Below are positions 52,400 to 61,318 of a DNA stretch of 64,000 nt, in pieces. The notes below the pieces were generated by a model. It worked only from the letters and a program-made list of their open reading frames with translations, was not told the origin of the DNA and did not search any database. How positions within the stretch are numbered: the stretch's first letter is position 1; every line of letters begins with the position of its first letter. Source of the DNA: Nocardia cyriacigeorgica (GTDB lineage Bacteria > Actinomycetota > Actinomycetes > Mycobacteriales > Mycobacteriaceae); the NCBI RefSeq assembly GCF_029868385.1, contig NZ_JARWNX010000026.1, forward strand, positions 90,602 to 154,601, in the 5' to 3' direction. Made by a program: the position numbers and the translations under genes.

Positions 52400-53479
52400 T
52401 CAGACGTTGAAGCGGAACTCGACGACGTCGCCATCGGCCATGACGTAGTCCTTGCCCTCCATGCGCACCTTGCCCGCCGACTTCGCGGCGGCCATCGAAC
52501 CGGCGGCGACGAGGTCGTCGAAGGCGACTACTTCGGCCTTGATGAAGCCGCGTTCGAAGTCGGTGTGGATGACTCCTGCGGCCTTGGGGGCGGTGTCGCC
52601 CTGGTGGATGGTCCAGGCGCGGGCTTCTTTGGGGCCGGCGGTGAGGTAGGTCTGCAAGCCGAGGGTGTGGAAACCGGCGCGGGCGAGGGCGTGCAGGCCT
52701 GGTTCGGTCTGGCCGATCGACTCGAGCAGTTCGAGGGCCGATTCCTCATCGAGTTCGAGGAGTTCGGCTTCCACCTTGGCATCGAGGAAAACGGCGTCGG
52801 CGGGGGCGACGGAGGCCTTCAGTTCGGCGACCTTGGCGTCGTCGGTGAGGACGGACTCGTCGGCGTTGAAGACGTAGAGGAAGGGTTTGGTGGTGAGCAG
52901 GGAGAGTTCTTTGAGCAGCTCGGTGTCCACCTTGTTGCCCGCAGCGAACAGCGTGGTTCCGCTGTTGAGGACCTCCTGGGCCGTCTTGGCGGCGTCGGCG
53001 ATCGGCTTGCGGTCCTTCTTGATCTTGGCTTCCTTCTCGAAGCGCGGGACCGCCTTCTCGAGGGTTTGCAGATCGGCGAGGATCAGTTCGGTCTCGATCA
53101 CCTCGATATCGGCGGTGGGGTCGACCTTGCCGTCGACATGCACCACGTCATCGTCGGCGAAGACGCGCACGACCTGGCAGATGGCGTCGGCCTCACGGAT
53201 ATTGGCGAGGAACTTGTTGCCGAGACCCGCGCCCTCGGAGGCGCCCTTCACGATGCCCGCGATATCGACGAACGAGACCACGGCGGGGACGATGCGCTCG
53301 GAGCCGAAGATCTCGGCCAGTGTGTCCAGCCGCGGATCGGGCAGCGGAACCACCCCGACGTTCGGCTCGATGGTCGCGAACGGGTAGTTCGCGGCCAGCA
53401 CGTCGTTGCGGGTCAGCGCGTTGAACAGCGTCGACTTTCCGACGTTGGGCAGGCCGACGATTCCGAGGGTGAGACTCAC
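52400..53479 (-). CDS. ychF: Redox-regulated ATPase YchF (OLA1-like, Obg family)
   Basis: A 359-residue Obg-family nucleotide hydrolase that prefers ATP. The P-loop is GLPNVGKST, G3 is FVDIAGIVKGASEGAGLGNKFL with the family insert, and FNADES replaces NKxD, explaining ATP specificity. The C-terminal TGS domain (GVIHTDFERGFIKAEVVAFDDL) ends the protein. It matches Rv1112 at the edge of the syntenic block. Confidence 0.97.
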   Translation of the reverse strand: MSLTLGIVGLPNVGKSTLFNALTRNDVLAANYPFATIEPNVGVVPLPDPRLDTLAEIFGSERIVPAVVSFVDIAGIVKGASEGAGLGNKFLANIREADAICQVVRVFADDDVVHVDGKVDPTADIEVIETELILADLQTLEKAVPRFEKEAKIKKDRKPIADAAKTAQEVLNSGTTLFAAGNKVDTELLKELSLLTTKPFLYVFNADESVLTDDAKVAELKASVAPADAVFLDAKVEAELLELDEESALELLESIGQTEPGLHALARAGFHTLGLQTYLTAGPKEARAWTIHQGDTAPKAAGVIHTDFERGFIKAEVVAFDDLVAAGSMAAAKSAGKVRMEGKDYVMADGDVVEFRFNV

Positions 53480-53520
53480 GGATAGGAGAGTCTACGCGGT
53501 GGCCTCACCCTCTCGACCGC

Positions 53521-54444
53521 TCAGGGGATCAGCACGACCTTGCCGAGGTTGGCGCGCTTCTCGATGACGGTGTGCGCGGCGGCCGCGTCCTCCAACGCGA
53601 ACTCCGCGTGCACCGCCGGACGCAGCAGACCGGAGGCGAAGTACTGCCACAGTTCCTGACGCCAGTGCTCGTACACCTCGGGCTGTTCGCGCGCGATCCT
53701 GGCGAGCTGGAACCCGATCACCGACTTCGCACCGGACAGCAGATCGTAGGCCTGCACCGCACCACCGCCGCAGCTGTAGGCGATGAGCCTGCCGCCGGGC
53801 GCCACCGCGGCGAGTGCCGGGGCGAGCAGTTCACCACCGACGGCGTCGAGCACATAGTCGACCGGATCGCCCCAGGCGGCGTCGTCGTAGGCGACGACCT
53901 CATCGGCGCCCAGATCACGCACGAATTCCGCCTTGACGGGATCCGATACCGCACCGACCACACGCGCCGCGCCGCGCACCCGCGCCAACTGCACGGCGAG
54001 ATGCCCGACACCGCTGGCCGCCGCGGTGACCAGCGCCGTCTCACCCTCGACGGGCGTCGCCGCATCGAGGGCGCCCAACGCCACCAGACCGCTGCGCACC
54101 AGCGCCACCGCGTCGACCGCCGACGCACCGTCGGGAATCGTCGAGGCCATCGCCACCGACAGCAGTGCGTACTCGGCGTATCCGTGCCCGAAGACCAGGC
54201 CGGTCACCCGATATCCGGGCGCGTAACTGTCCACCCCTTCGCCGACGGCGACCACTTCACCGGCGATCTCACCGCCCAGCGGAATCGGTTCACGCTGTTC
54301 GCGCACCGTGCGCACCACCGGCAGCGTCACACCGATGGCCTCGACGCGGACGAGTAATTCGCCCGGACCGGGCGTCGGCACATCGGCCGAGACGACCTCG
54401 ATCACCTCGGGACCTCCGCTGTGCTCGTATTGCACCCGCCGCAT
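53521..54444 (-). CDS. Zinc-independent quinone oxidoreductase / MDR-family alcohol dehydrogenase
   Basis: A 307-residue NADPH-dependent MDR protein. The N-terminal GroES-like part (SGGPEVIEVVSADVPTPGPGELLVRVEAIGV) lacks structural-zinc Cys. The Rossmann part has AAASGVGHLAVQLARVRGA and the C-terminal helix ALEDAAAAHTVIEKR. ATG 54444 follows GGAGGTGTG. Upstream lie GGTTACC/GGTACTTGGGTATG elements that may be regulatory. It probably reduces quinones or enals. Confidence 0.9.
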   Translation of the reverse strand: MRRVQYEHSGGPEVIEVVSADVPTPGPGELLVRVEAIGVTLPVVRTVREQREPIPLGGEIAGEVVAVGEGVDSYAPGYRVTGLVFGHGYAEYALLSVAMASTIPDGASAVDAVALVRSGLVALGALDAATPVEGETALVTAAASGVGHLAVQLARVRGAARVVGAVSDPVKAEFVRDLGADEVVAYDDAAWGDPVDYVLDAVGGELLAPALAAVAPGGRLIAYSCGGGAVQAYDLLSGAKSVIGFQLARIAREQPEVYEHWRQELWQYFASGLLRPAVHAEFALEDAAAAHTVIEKRANLGKVVLIP

Positions 54445-54625
54445 CACACCTCCAGGCTCGGTTCAGGAGCGGTAACGGTAACCACATACCGGCTCCACCT
54501 CACATACCCAAGTACCCATGAGTGCGGCATCTCACCCCATGTTGCCTCAGGTAGAGAGGCGGATCACGTGCCTCCCGGCGTGGGCACAGACCCGCCGGGA
54601 CCGATCGGGCCGCGCGGTGATCTCA

Positions 54626-54781
54626 TCAGAGGTTGACCGCCGATGCGGTGTCCTTCAGCTGCTTGGCGTCCATCTCGGCGACACGGGTGGTGAAGAACCA
54701 GGAGTGACCGAACGGATCCTCCAGCTCGACCTGTAGATCACCGTGGAACTGCATCTCCACAGGCCGGATGACGCGCGCCCC
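54626..54781 (-). pseudogene. Truncated 3' end of a VOC-family gene
   Basis: Reading the minus strand from 54781 gives ARVIRPVEMQFHGDLQVELE, then DPFGHSWFFTTRVAEMD and a stop at 54626. The DPFGHSW block is the conserved end of PhnB/glyoxalase-type VOC proteins. The LysR gene begins immediately upstream of the break, and no start codon or upstream coding for the N-terminal half remains. It is a gene remnant of about 50 codons. Confidence 0.75.
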
Positions 54782-54821
54782 GCAACAACGACAAGATCGT
54801 CAACGATCCTTAATACAGAAG

Positions 54822-55706
54822 TTAACGATCGGGCTTCGCGCGCAGGAGCTCGATGAACGAACGCACCCGGGCGGTCTGGCCGCCACCAGGCCAGACCGGC
54901 CCGTACTGGATGGGCGGGAGATCGGCGATGGGCACATAGCAAATGTCGGGCCGAGCGTGGTATCGCGTGGCCTGGCTGCCCACGACGGCGACCCCGGCGC
55001 CGCTGCTGACCAGCGTCAGCAGCTCCTGCCGCGAGGTCAGAGCCTGCTTGCGCTGAATGGGATGCCCGCTGGGGGCGTGTGCCGGGATGAGCGCGTCCAA
55101 GAGGTATCCGGGAGATCCTGCTGGCACGAGTACAGCGTCGCCGATCAGATCCTCGACCGTGACGCTGTCGCGCCCCGCAAGGGGATGCCTGGCCGAGACG
55201 GCCAGCACACACGGATCACGCAACACCGCGGAGCCGCATGACAGGTCAGTTTCCCGCACAGGCAGTTCGGTGATCTGGAGGTCGAGGTCGCCGGCGCGCA
55301 ATGCCCCGAACGCATCGGAGAGATGCACTTCGCGGATGCGCACCTCGCACTCGGGATAGCGGGTGCGGAACACCTCGGCGGCGGACATGATGATCTCCCC
55401 GACCACGGGGCTGGAGAACCCGATCCGCAAGGTTCCGGAAACACCGCGTCCCACGGCGATCGCCTTGGCGATGCCGTCCTGGATGCGCTGATAGCCGGCT
55501 TGCACATCGTCACGCAGCGCAGCGCCGGCCGGCGTAAGTGTCACCTGCCTGCTGGTGCGATGGAACAGCGCAACACCGAACCGGCGCTCCAGTTGCTTGA
55601 TCGTCTGGCTGACCCGGGCGCCGCTGACGCCGAGACGCTCTGCTGTACGAGTGAAATGCAGCTCCTCGGCCAGGGTCAGAAAGATCTCGATATCCCGGCG
55701 TTCCAC
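54822..55706 (-). CDS. LysR-family transcriptional regulator
   Basis: A 294-residue LysR regulator. The HTH is in EIFLTLAEELHFTRTAERLGVSGARVSQTIKQLERRFG; the effector domain follows (TLRIGFSSPVVGEIIMSAAEVF, VEDLIGDAVLVPAGSPGY). It diverges from the AraC gene with 47 bp between starts. The 3' side abuts the VOC remnant, so the original target operon may have been lost there. The effector is unknown. Confidence 0.93.
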   Translation of the reverse strand: MERRDIEIFLTLAEELHFTRTAERLGVSGARVSQTIKQLERRFGVALFHRTSRQVTLTPAGAALRDDVQAGYQRIQDGIAKAIAVGRGVSGTLRIGFSSPVVGEIIMSAAEVFRTRYPECEVRIREVHLSDAFGALRAGDLDLQITELPVRETDLSCGSAVLRDPCVLAVSARHPLAGRDSVTVEDLIGDAVLVPAGSPGYLLDALIPAHAPSGHPIQRKQALTSRQELLTLVSSGAGVAVVGSQATRYHARPDICYVPIADLPPIQYGPVWPGGGQTARVRSFIELLRAKPDR

Positions 55707-55753
55707 GTCCTGGAGGCTAGCGGTCAGTGCCGTCGCGTCGTAGCGTCGGTGGC

Positions 55754-56590
55754 ATGGCTCCGATCTCGGAGGTGGTGACGGCGCGGCCGGCGCCGGGGCT
55801 CGCGGCGTTCATCGACCGCTATATCGGCTACCGGATGTCGGGGTATCCGCCCGGCCTGCATCGCGGACTGCCGTCGCGGCATATGACGTTCATCGTGGCG
55901 ATCGGCCCGACCATCGACGTCGTCACCCAGACCGACGCCGCACAGGCTCCGGCCGACTATCGGTGCGTGCTGAGCGGGTTGCAGCAGGGTCCGGCGGCGA
56001 TCGCGCACGACGGCAACCAGGAGGGCGTCGCGATCGAGTTGACACCACTGGGCTGCCGCGCACTGTTCGGTATGCCCGCGGGCGAACTGTGGAACATCTC
56101 GGTCGAGCTGGCCGATGTGACCGGCCCGGTGGCAGGACAGTTGGCCGAGGAGCTGAATCTGTCTCCCGAGTGGCCGCGCCGGTTCGAGGCCTGTGATCGG
56201 GTACTCACCCGGTTGGCACATCCCGATCGAGTGGTTGCGCCCGAATTGAGCTGGGCGTGGCGGGCGGTGGTGGGTTCGGGCGGGACATTGCCGGTGGCGC
56301 CGCTGGCCGAGCGGATCGGATGGAGCCGACAGCATCTGACGCGCCGGTTCGGCACCGAGTTCGGTCTGAGTCCGAAACTCGCCGCCCGGATCGCCCGATT
56401 CGACCGCGCCAAGGCGATGCTGGCCCGCACACCGTCGTTCGTCAGCATCGCTCAGATCGCGGCGACCTGCGGTTATTACGATCAGGCGCATCTGAATCGG
56501 GATTTCGCCGAACTGGCCGGATGCAGTCCGACGATGTGGTTGGCGGAAGAGATTCCATCCGTCCAAGACCCGGACACCCCGGGCGAGTGA
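55754..56590 (+). CDS. AraC-family transcriptional regulator
   Basis: A 278-residue activator. The C-terminal AraC domain holds both helix-turn-helices, LAERIGWSRQHLTRRFGTEF and IAQIAATCGYYDQAHLNRDF. The N-terminal part (about 170 residues) has a beta-rich sensor (HMTFIVAIGPTIDVVTQTD). ATG 55754 gives MAPISEVVTARP. It lies 10 bp upstream of a VOC gene, a frequent AraC-VOC pairing, so the VOC protein is a likely target. Confidence 0.92.
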   Translation: MAPISEVVTARPAPGLAAFIDRYIGYRMSGYPPGLHRGLPSRHMTFIVAIGPTIDVVTQTDAAQAPADYRCVLSGLQQGPAAIAHDGNQEGVAIELTPLGCRALFGMPAGELWNISVELADVTGPVAGQLAEELNLSPEWPRRFEACDRVLTRLAHPDRVVAPELSWAWRAVVGSGGTLPVAPLAERIGWSRQHLTRRFGTEFGLSPKLAARIARFDRAKAMLARTPSFVSIAQIAATCGYYDQAHLNRDFAELAGCSPTMWLAEEIPSVQDPDTPGE

Positions 56591-56600
56591 GGCTGAAACC

Positions 56601-57011
56601 ATGACTACTCCCACTTCGACCACGACCCACGTCTGGCCCTGTCTGGCCTTCCGCGATGCCCGCGCGGCCGCGACCTTCCTCACCGAGGCGTTCGGCTTCG
56701 AGCTGACGGCGCTGTATGCCCGCGAAGACGATCCGTCCGTCGTCGAGCACGCCGAAATGCGTTGGCCCGCGGGCGGCGGCATCATGTTCGGCTCCACCGG
56801 CCGCAACGAGAGCGAGTTCGGGGCGCGACCGGCGGGTGCGGCCTCGCTGTATCTGGTATGCGACAACCCCGACGCACTCTACGAACGCGCCACCGCCGCT
56901 GGCGCACGGCTCGTGCGTGGACTGCGCGACGAGGACTACGGTTCGCGCGGTTTCAGCGTCGCCGACCCAGAGGGCAACCTCTGGAGTTTCGGCACCTACG
57001 CGGGCGAATAG
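56601..57011 (+). CDS. VOC-family protein (glyoxalase-like)
   Basis: A 136-residue VOC protein. The sequence runs WPCLAFRDARAAATFLTEAFGFELTAL, then AEMRWPAGGGIMFGSTG, and the closing EDYGSRGFSVADPEGNLWSFG with the conserved metal-site Glu. It is co-transcribed with the upstream AraC gene (10 bp gap) and followed by an 11-bp-stem terminator. The activity is not determinable from sequence. Confidence 0.9.
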   Translation: MTTPTSTTTHVWPCLAFRDARAAATFLTEAFGFELTALYAREDDPSVVEHAEMRWPAGGGIMFGSTGRNESEFGARPAGAASLYLVCDNPDALYERATAAGARLVRGLRDEDYGSRGFSVADPEGNLWSFGTYAGE

Positions 57012-57025
57012 CCGACCCGATACCC

Positions 57026-57052
57026 GCCGTGGCCCGTAGTGCGGGCCACGGC
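57026..57052 (+). terminator. Hairpin after the AraC-VOC operon
   Basis: GCCGTGGCCCG and CGGGCCACGGC make a perfect 11-bp stem with loop TAGTG, 14 bp after the VOC stop, followed by GTTCTATT, a moderate T-rich run. Confidence 0.75.
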
Positions 57053-57192
57053 GTTCTATTCCGCGATGTGCGGGTTCCCACAAGCGTCCGCACATAAATG
57101 GACCGTAGTCCGCTTGAGTGCTACCTTCGGTCATCGAAGCGAGCGACCCTTACCGCTTCCGCAGGGGATCAACCGAACGCACAGGAGACTCG

Positions 57193-57804
57193 ATGACCAC
57201 CACGCAGCCGACCGACCTGCTCGAGCTCGACGCCGCCACCCAGGACCTGCTGTTCCGCGAGGCGCGCACGGCCAACACCTTCACCGACGAACCGGTGAGC
57301 GATGAGCAGATCCAGGCGATCTACGACCTGGTCAAATGGGGTCCGACCTCGATGAATCAGCAGCCGCTGCGTGCGGTCGTCCTGCGTTCGCCCGAGGCTC
57401 GTCAGCGGCTGGTGCAGCATATGGGCGAGGGCAACAAGGACAAGACCACCAAGGCTCCGCTGACGGTGGCGCTGTTCGCCGACAACAACTTCCACGAGCA
57501 TCTGCCCAAGGTCTTCCCGCACTTCGAGGGCGCGAAGGACTTCTTCGCCGACGACGCCTACCGCGAGCATTCGGCCAAGCTCAACGCTTCCTTGCAGATC
57601 GCCTACTTCATCATCGGCGTCCGCGCGGCGGGCCTGGCCGCGGGCCCGATGAACGGCTTCGACCACGCGGCCGTGGAGAAGGAGTTCTTCCCCGAGGGCG
57701 GCCACCACGCCTTGGTCGCCATCAATATCGGCAAGCCCGGCGCCGACGCCTGGTTCCCGCGTAGCCCGCGCTTCGAAGCGAAGGACGTCATCACGACGCT
57801 CTGA
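57193..57804 (+). CDS. RutE/HadB-like nitroreductase (malonic semialdehyde reductase family)
   Basis: A 203-residue FMN-dependent reductase. The FMN site WGPTSMNQQPLR and the C-terminal region (MNGFDHAAVEKEFFPEGG, then VAINIGKPG) match the RutE/HadB family, which reduces 3-oxopropanoate or related aldehydes. ATG 57193 follows ACAGGAGACTCG. No rut pyrimidine-degradation genes are nearby, so a stand-alone or nitroreductase function is likely. Confidence 0.88.
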   Translation: MTTTQPTDLLELDAATQDLLFREARTANTFTDEPVSDEQIQAIYDLVKWGPTSMNQQPLRAVVLRSPEARQRLVQHMGEGNKDKTTKAPLTVALFADNNFHEHLPKVFPHFEGAKDFFADDAYREHSAKLNASLQIAYFIIGVRAAGLAAGPMNGFDHAAVEKEFFPEGGHHALVAINIGKPGADAWFPRSPRFEAKDVITTL

Positions 57805-57816
57805 GCGAGTGCTCGA

Positions 57817-57847
57817 TCGGCCCCGTCGCCCGGTGCGGTGGGGCCGA
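57817..57847. terminator. Possible bidirectional hairpin between rutE-like gene and malG-like gene
   Basis: TCGGCCCC and GGGGCCGA form an 8-bp stem with a 15-nt loop, between convergent genes. Loop length makes it weaker than the other hairpins in the window. Confidence 0.5.
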
Positions 57848-57936
57848 ATCGTCTGCGCGGGCGGATGGTTCACCGACGACCGTCGGCCGCCGACATGGAC
57901 TCCGCACGGCCCGGTGTATTCAGCGCCCCGATGAAT

Positions 57937-58851
57937 TCAACGCCCGCCCAGCCCTGACAGCGCGATTCCCCGAACGAAAGCGCGTTGGGCGACCGCGTAC
58001 AACAGCAGCAGCGGCAACATGATCAGCATCGACGTTGCCATGAGGATCGGCCATTTGGTGTGGTACTGGCCCTGCAATCGCACCAGACCCAATGTCGCGG
58101 TGGCGATCTCGTCGCGCTGGATCATCACCAGCGGCCAGAGGAAGTCGTTCCACACAGTGATCCAGGTGAGTACGACCAGCACCATGAGCGCGGGGCGGAC
58201 CTGCGGCAGCAGTACTCGCCAATAGGTCTGCCAGGTGGTGCAGCCGTCGAGGATGGCGGCCTCTTCCAATTCGGTGGGCACCGCGAGGAAGAACTGTCGC
58301 ATCAGATAGGTGCCGAAGGCGCTGCCGAAGACACCGGGCACGATCATCGCCCATGGTGTGTCCACCCAACCGAAGGCGCGCATGAGCAGGAACTGCGGGA
58401 TGAGGGTGACGGTCAACGGCACCATGAGCGTCGCCAGATAGGCGAGAAACAGCGTTTCCCGTCCGCGAAACGGCAACCGCGCGAACGCATAGCCCGCCAA
58501 CGAGCAGAACAACACCTGGCCCGCCGTGACGCACAGGGCGTAGACCGTGGTGTTGAACAGCATCCGCCCCAGCGGCAGCAGATCGAACACCTCCGCATAG
58601 TTCGACCATTGCGGGTCGGCGGGGATCGGCGCCGGATCGGTGACCGCGCCCTCGCTCTTCAACGACCCGGACAGCGCCCACAGGATCGGCGTCAGCGCCG
58701 CCCAGGCGACGACCACGAGGCAGACATACACCCCGACCCCGGCCATCGTTCGCCGCACGATCGCCCGATCCACCCGGACTCCGACCAGAGGTCGGCGAGA
58801 AATTCTGCCCCGCAAAGAGATCTGCGTACGCGTCGGCGCCCCGGCCCTCAC
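57937..58851 (-). CDS. Carbohydrate ABC transporter permease 2 (MalG/UgpE-like)
   Basis: A 304-residue membrane permease with six helices (VGVYVCLVVVAWAALTPILWAL and so on). The EAA loop is LEEAAILDGCTTWQTYWRVLLPQVRPAL, and the family N-terminal FKTxxE-like LSGSLKSEGAV follows the first helix. GTG 58851 overlaps the stop of the MalF-like gene. It forms the channel with that protein. Confidence 0.9.
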   Translation of the reverse strand: MRAGAPTRTQISLRGRISRRPLVGVRVDRAIVRRTMAGVGVYVCLVVVAWAALTPILWALSGSLKSEGAVTDPAPIPADPQWSNYAEVFDLLPLGRMLFNTTVYALCVTAGQVLFCSLAGYAFARLPFRGRETLFLAYLATLMVPLTVTLIPQFLLMRAFGWVDTPWAMIVPGVFGSAFGTYLMRQFFLAVPTELEEAAILDGCTTWQTYWRVLLPQVRPALMVLVVLTWITVWNDFLWPLVMIQRDEIATATLGLVRLQGQYHTKWPILMATSMLIMLPLLLLYAVAQRAFVRGIALSGLGGR

Positions 58852-59798
58852 CCGGTCACCTCCCCGCGCCGCGCATACCGCAACTGCACCACCGTCAGCA
58901 CGAACAATCCCGCGAACATCACCCACGCCAACGCCGACGCGTATCCCACTTCGTAGAACGCGAATGCGTGCTGGAACAACATGATTCCGAGCAGATAGGT
59001 CCCCGTCTCCGGCCCGCCGTTGCCGCCGGTGAGCGCGTACGCCTGATCGAAAGCCTGCACCGAATTGATGACCGTGATGACGAAGACGAACGACAGCGGC
59101 CCGCGGATCAGCGGAATCGTGATCGACCAGAACCGTCGCACGGTACCGGCACCGTCGATCCGCGCGGCCTCGTACAGCTGTTGCGGCACCCCCTGCATGG
59201 CAGCCAACAGGATGACGGTGGCGAACGGCACGCTCTTCCACACCGTGACGATGCTCAACGACATCAGCGCCAGATCCGGGTCGATCAGCCACGGCACCGG
59301 ATCGATACCGAACCGGCCGAGCAGCAGATTGAGCAGTCCGTCGTCGGTGGTGAAGATGAACCGCCACACCACCGCCATCGCCACCGTCGAGGCGACCAGC
59401 GGCAGGAAGGCGGCGGTGCGGAAGAAGCCGATCCCGGCCGTCGCCCGGTTCAGCAGCGCGGCGACCACGAGGCCGATCCCGACGGTCGGCAGCAGCGTCA
59501 TCAGGGTGAAGACCACCGTATTGCGCACGGCGATCAGGAACAGCGGGTCCGCGGTGAACAGCCGCCGATAGTTCGCGAGCCCGACGAACCGCGGCGCGCC
59601 GAACAGATCCCACGAGAAGAAACTCAAATACAGCGACACCGCCAGCGGCCCCACCACAAACACCCCCACCCCCACCACATTCGCCGCCACGAACCACCGC
59701 CCCGCCCGCGCCCGCCGCCGCACCAACCCCGAACCCCGCGCGAGTGGCACCTGAGTGCGGGGTTGTCTCGCTGTTCGCCGCAGCCAGATGCCACTCAC
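58848..59798 (-). CDS. Carbohydrate ABC transporter permease 1 (MalF/UgpA-like)
   Basis: A 316-residue membrane permease. The first helix is WFVAANVVGVGVFVVGPLAVSLYLSF, and the EAA loop LYEAARIDGAGTVRRFWSITIPLIRGPL. GTG 59798 overlaps the upstream stop by 4 bp (GTGA), so translation is probably coupled. The Arg-rich N-terminus is of the kind found in MalF-type proteins. The sugar specificity is unknown. Confidence 0.9.
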   Translation of the reverse strand: MSGIWLRRTARQPRTQVPLARGSGLVRRRARAGRWFVAANVVGVGVFVVGPLAVSLYLSFFSWDLFGAPRFVGLANYRRLFTADPLFLIAVRNTVVFTLMTLLPTVGIGLVVAALLNRATAGIGFFRTAAFLPLVASTVAMAVVWRFIFTTDDGLLNLLLGRFGIDPVPWLIDPDLALMSLSIVTVWKSVPFATVILLAAMQGVPQQLYEAARIDGAGTVRRFWSITIPLIRGPLSFVFVITVINSVQAFDQAYALTGGNGGPETGTYLLGIMLFQHAFAFYEVGYASALAWVMFAGLFVLTVVQLRYARRGEVTG

Positions 59799-61162
59799 CG
59801 CGCGTTCTCCTGGGTGAGGAGCGCGTCGACGGTGCGGGTGAGGTCGGGGTGCAGGGAAGTGGCGGGGGCGGCGCCGCGCAGGACGCGGTTGGCGCCGCGT
59901 TCCACCAGGGCCTGGACCTTGCCCCAGGCGGGGGTGACCGGGAGGGCGCGGGAGTGGCGCGGTCCGTCGCTGAGCACCTCCAGGTTGGTGATATCGCGAT
60001 GGGCGGCGGCGAATTCGCCTGAGGACAGCACTGATGTCAGCACCGGAACGAACAGCCCGGATTCGGCGATGATCGCCTGCCCCACCGGTCCGGTCGCGAA
60101 TTTGACGAATTCCCAAGCCTGTTCGATCCGCGGACTGTCGGCGGCGATGGCCAGTCCGGTGCATCCGACATCGGTGATCGCGCCCGGACCACCGTGCGGG
60201 CCGACCGGCAGCACGGTCAGGTCGATATCGAGGTCGTCGTGTCCGGCGAATTCCGAGTACAGCCAGTGCCCGCCGAGCACCATTCCGGCCCGCCCGCGCC
60301 GGAACAGATCGGGAGCCGAGACCGACTGCTGATCGGCGACTCGCGGCGCCACGCGATGGCGCACCGCCAGATCGGCGTAGAACTGGAAGCCCGCCGCGAA
60401 ACGCGGGTCTCCCAGGTTTGTGCGGGTAGGCGCGACCGACGGTGTGAACCAGTCGACCCCGTTGTTCATCCCGAAGCATGCCGCCGAGAAGTACGGGACC
60501 CACGCATCGGCGAAACCCCACCGCCCCTTGCCTTCGCGTGAGGTCACCGCGCGGGTCGCGTCGAGGAATTCGTCGAAGCTCCAGGCCTCGTCCCAGTTCC
60601 GTGGCGCCCGGACGCCCGCATCGGCGAACAGCTGCCGGTTGTAGTACAGGAACACACCGGACCACTGCTCGGGCAGCGCGTACTGACCACCGCCATAGGT
60701 GAAGGTGTCGTACAGGGCGGGAAAGCTGTCCCGCCGCAACGCATCAGCGTATTCCGGGTCACGATCGAGCAGGGTGTTCAGGTCGAGCAGCACACCACGC
60801 TCGGCGAGACCGGCGTACAGCAGCTCCCACGCCATCATGATGTCGGGACATTTACCGCCCGCGCAGTAGGTGAGCATCTGTTGGAGCGCGTCCGGCCCGG
60901 AGACCACGGTGCGGATGCGGATCTCCGGGTGGGTTTTGCGGAACTCGTCGATGATCCGGCGCCGCACGCGCGCCTCCTCGGGACGCGCGCCGAAGAAGAA
61001 GGTCAGCGCATCGTCATCGGCGCCGCATCCGCCCGCCAGCAACGGGGCGGCCAGCGCGGAGCCGAGCAGCGTACGCCGCCGGACGGGTGTGCTCGACAGT
61101 GCGGATTCCAGCTCCGGCCTCCTCAGGGCGGATGTGGAGCGTCTGGGGCCGCATGGCAGCAT
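59795..61162 (-). CDS. Sugar-binding lipoprotein (MalE/UgpB-like, family 1 solute-binding)
   Basis: An extracellular binding protein, up to 455 residues. The lipobox is APLLAGGC, preceded by RRRTLLGSALA. The domain has FRKTHPEIRIRTVVSGPD, WNWDE-like RNWDEAWSFDEFLDATRAV, and PAWGKVQALVERG at the end. ATG 61162 would give a 45-residue leader. CTG at 61111 lies 6 nt after a perfect AGGAGG (61118-61123) and gives a standard 28-residue signal, so it may be the true start. It is first of the three-gene importer; no ATPase gene is present, so a shared MsmK-type ATPase is probably used. Confidence 0.88.
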   Translation of the reverse strand: MLPCGPRRSTSALRRPELESALSSTPVRRRTLLGSALAAPLLAGGCGADDDALTFFFGARPEEARVRRRIIDEFRKTHPEIRIRTVVSGPDALQQMLTYCAGGKCPDIMMAWELLYAGLAERGVLLDLNTLLDRDPEYADALRRDSFPALYDTFTYGGGQYALPEQWSGVFLYYNRQLFADAGVRAPRNWDEAWSFDEFLDATRAVTSREGKGRWGFADAWVPYFSAACFGMNNGVDWFTPSVAPTRTNLGDPRFAAGFQFYADLAVRHRVAPRVADQQSVSAPDLFRRGRAGMVLGGHWLYSEFAGHDDLDIDLTVLPVGPHGGPGAITDVGCTGLAIAADSPRIEQAWEFVKFATGPVGQAIIAESGLFVPVLTSVLSSGEFAAAHRDITNLEVLSDGPRHSRALPVTPAWGKVQALVERGANRVLRGAAPATSLHPDLTRTVDALLTQENAR

Positions 61163-61318
61163 ACTGGCGGCAACTGAGAAGGGTGACCGCCGACACACGA
61201 CAACGACCGGACCGACCGCGATCACAGCGCGCACGAACCTGCCCGCCGGTGATCTCCGATCGGCTACGTTGGCACGTGTTTCAGCATCATCCTGCGCGTT
61301 TCACAGGAGAGTAGGCAG

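Noticed and set aside
53521..55706. Region considered as an integrated element because of the VOC remnant
   Set aside because: No direct repeats, integrase, transposase or tRNA gene were found next to it.
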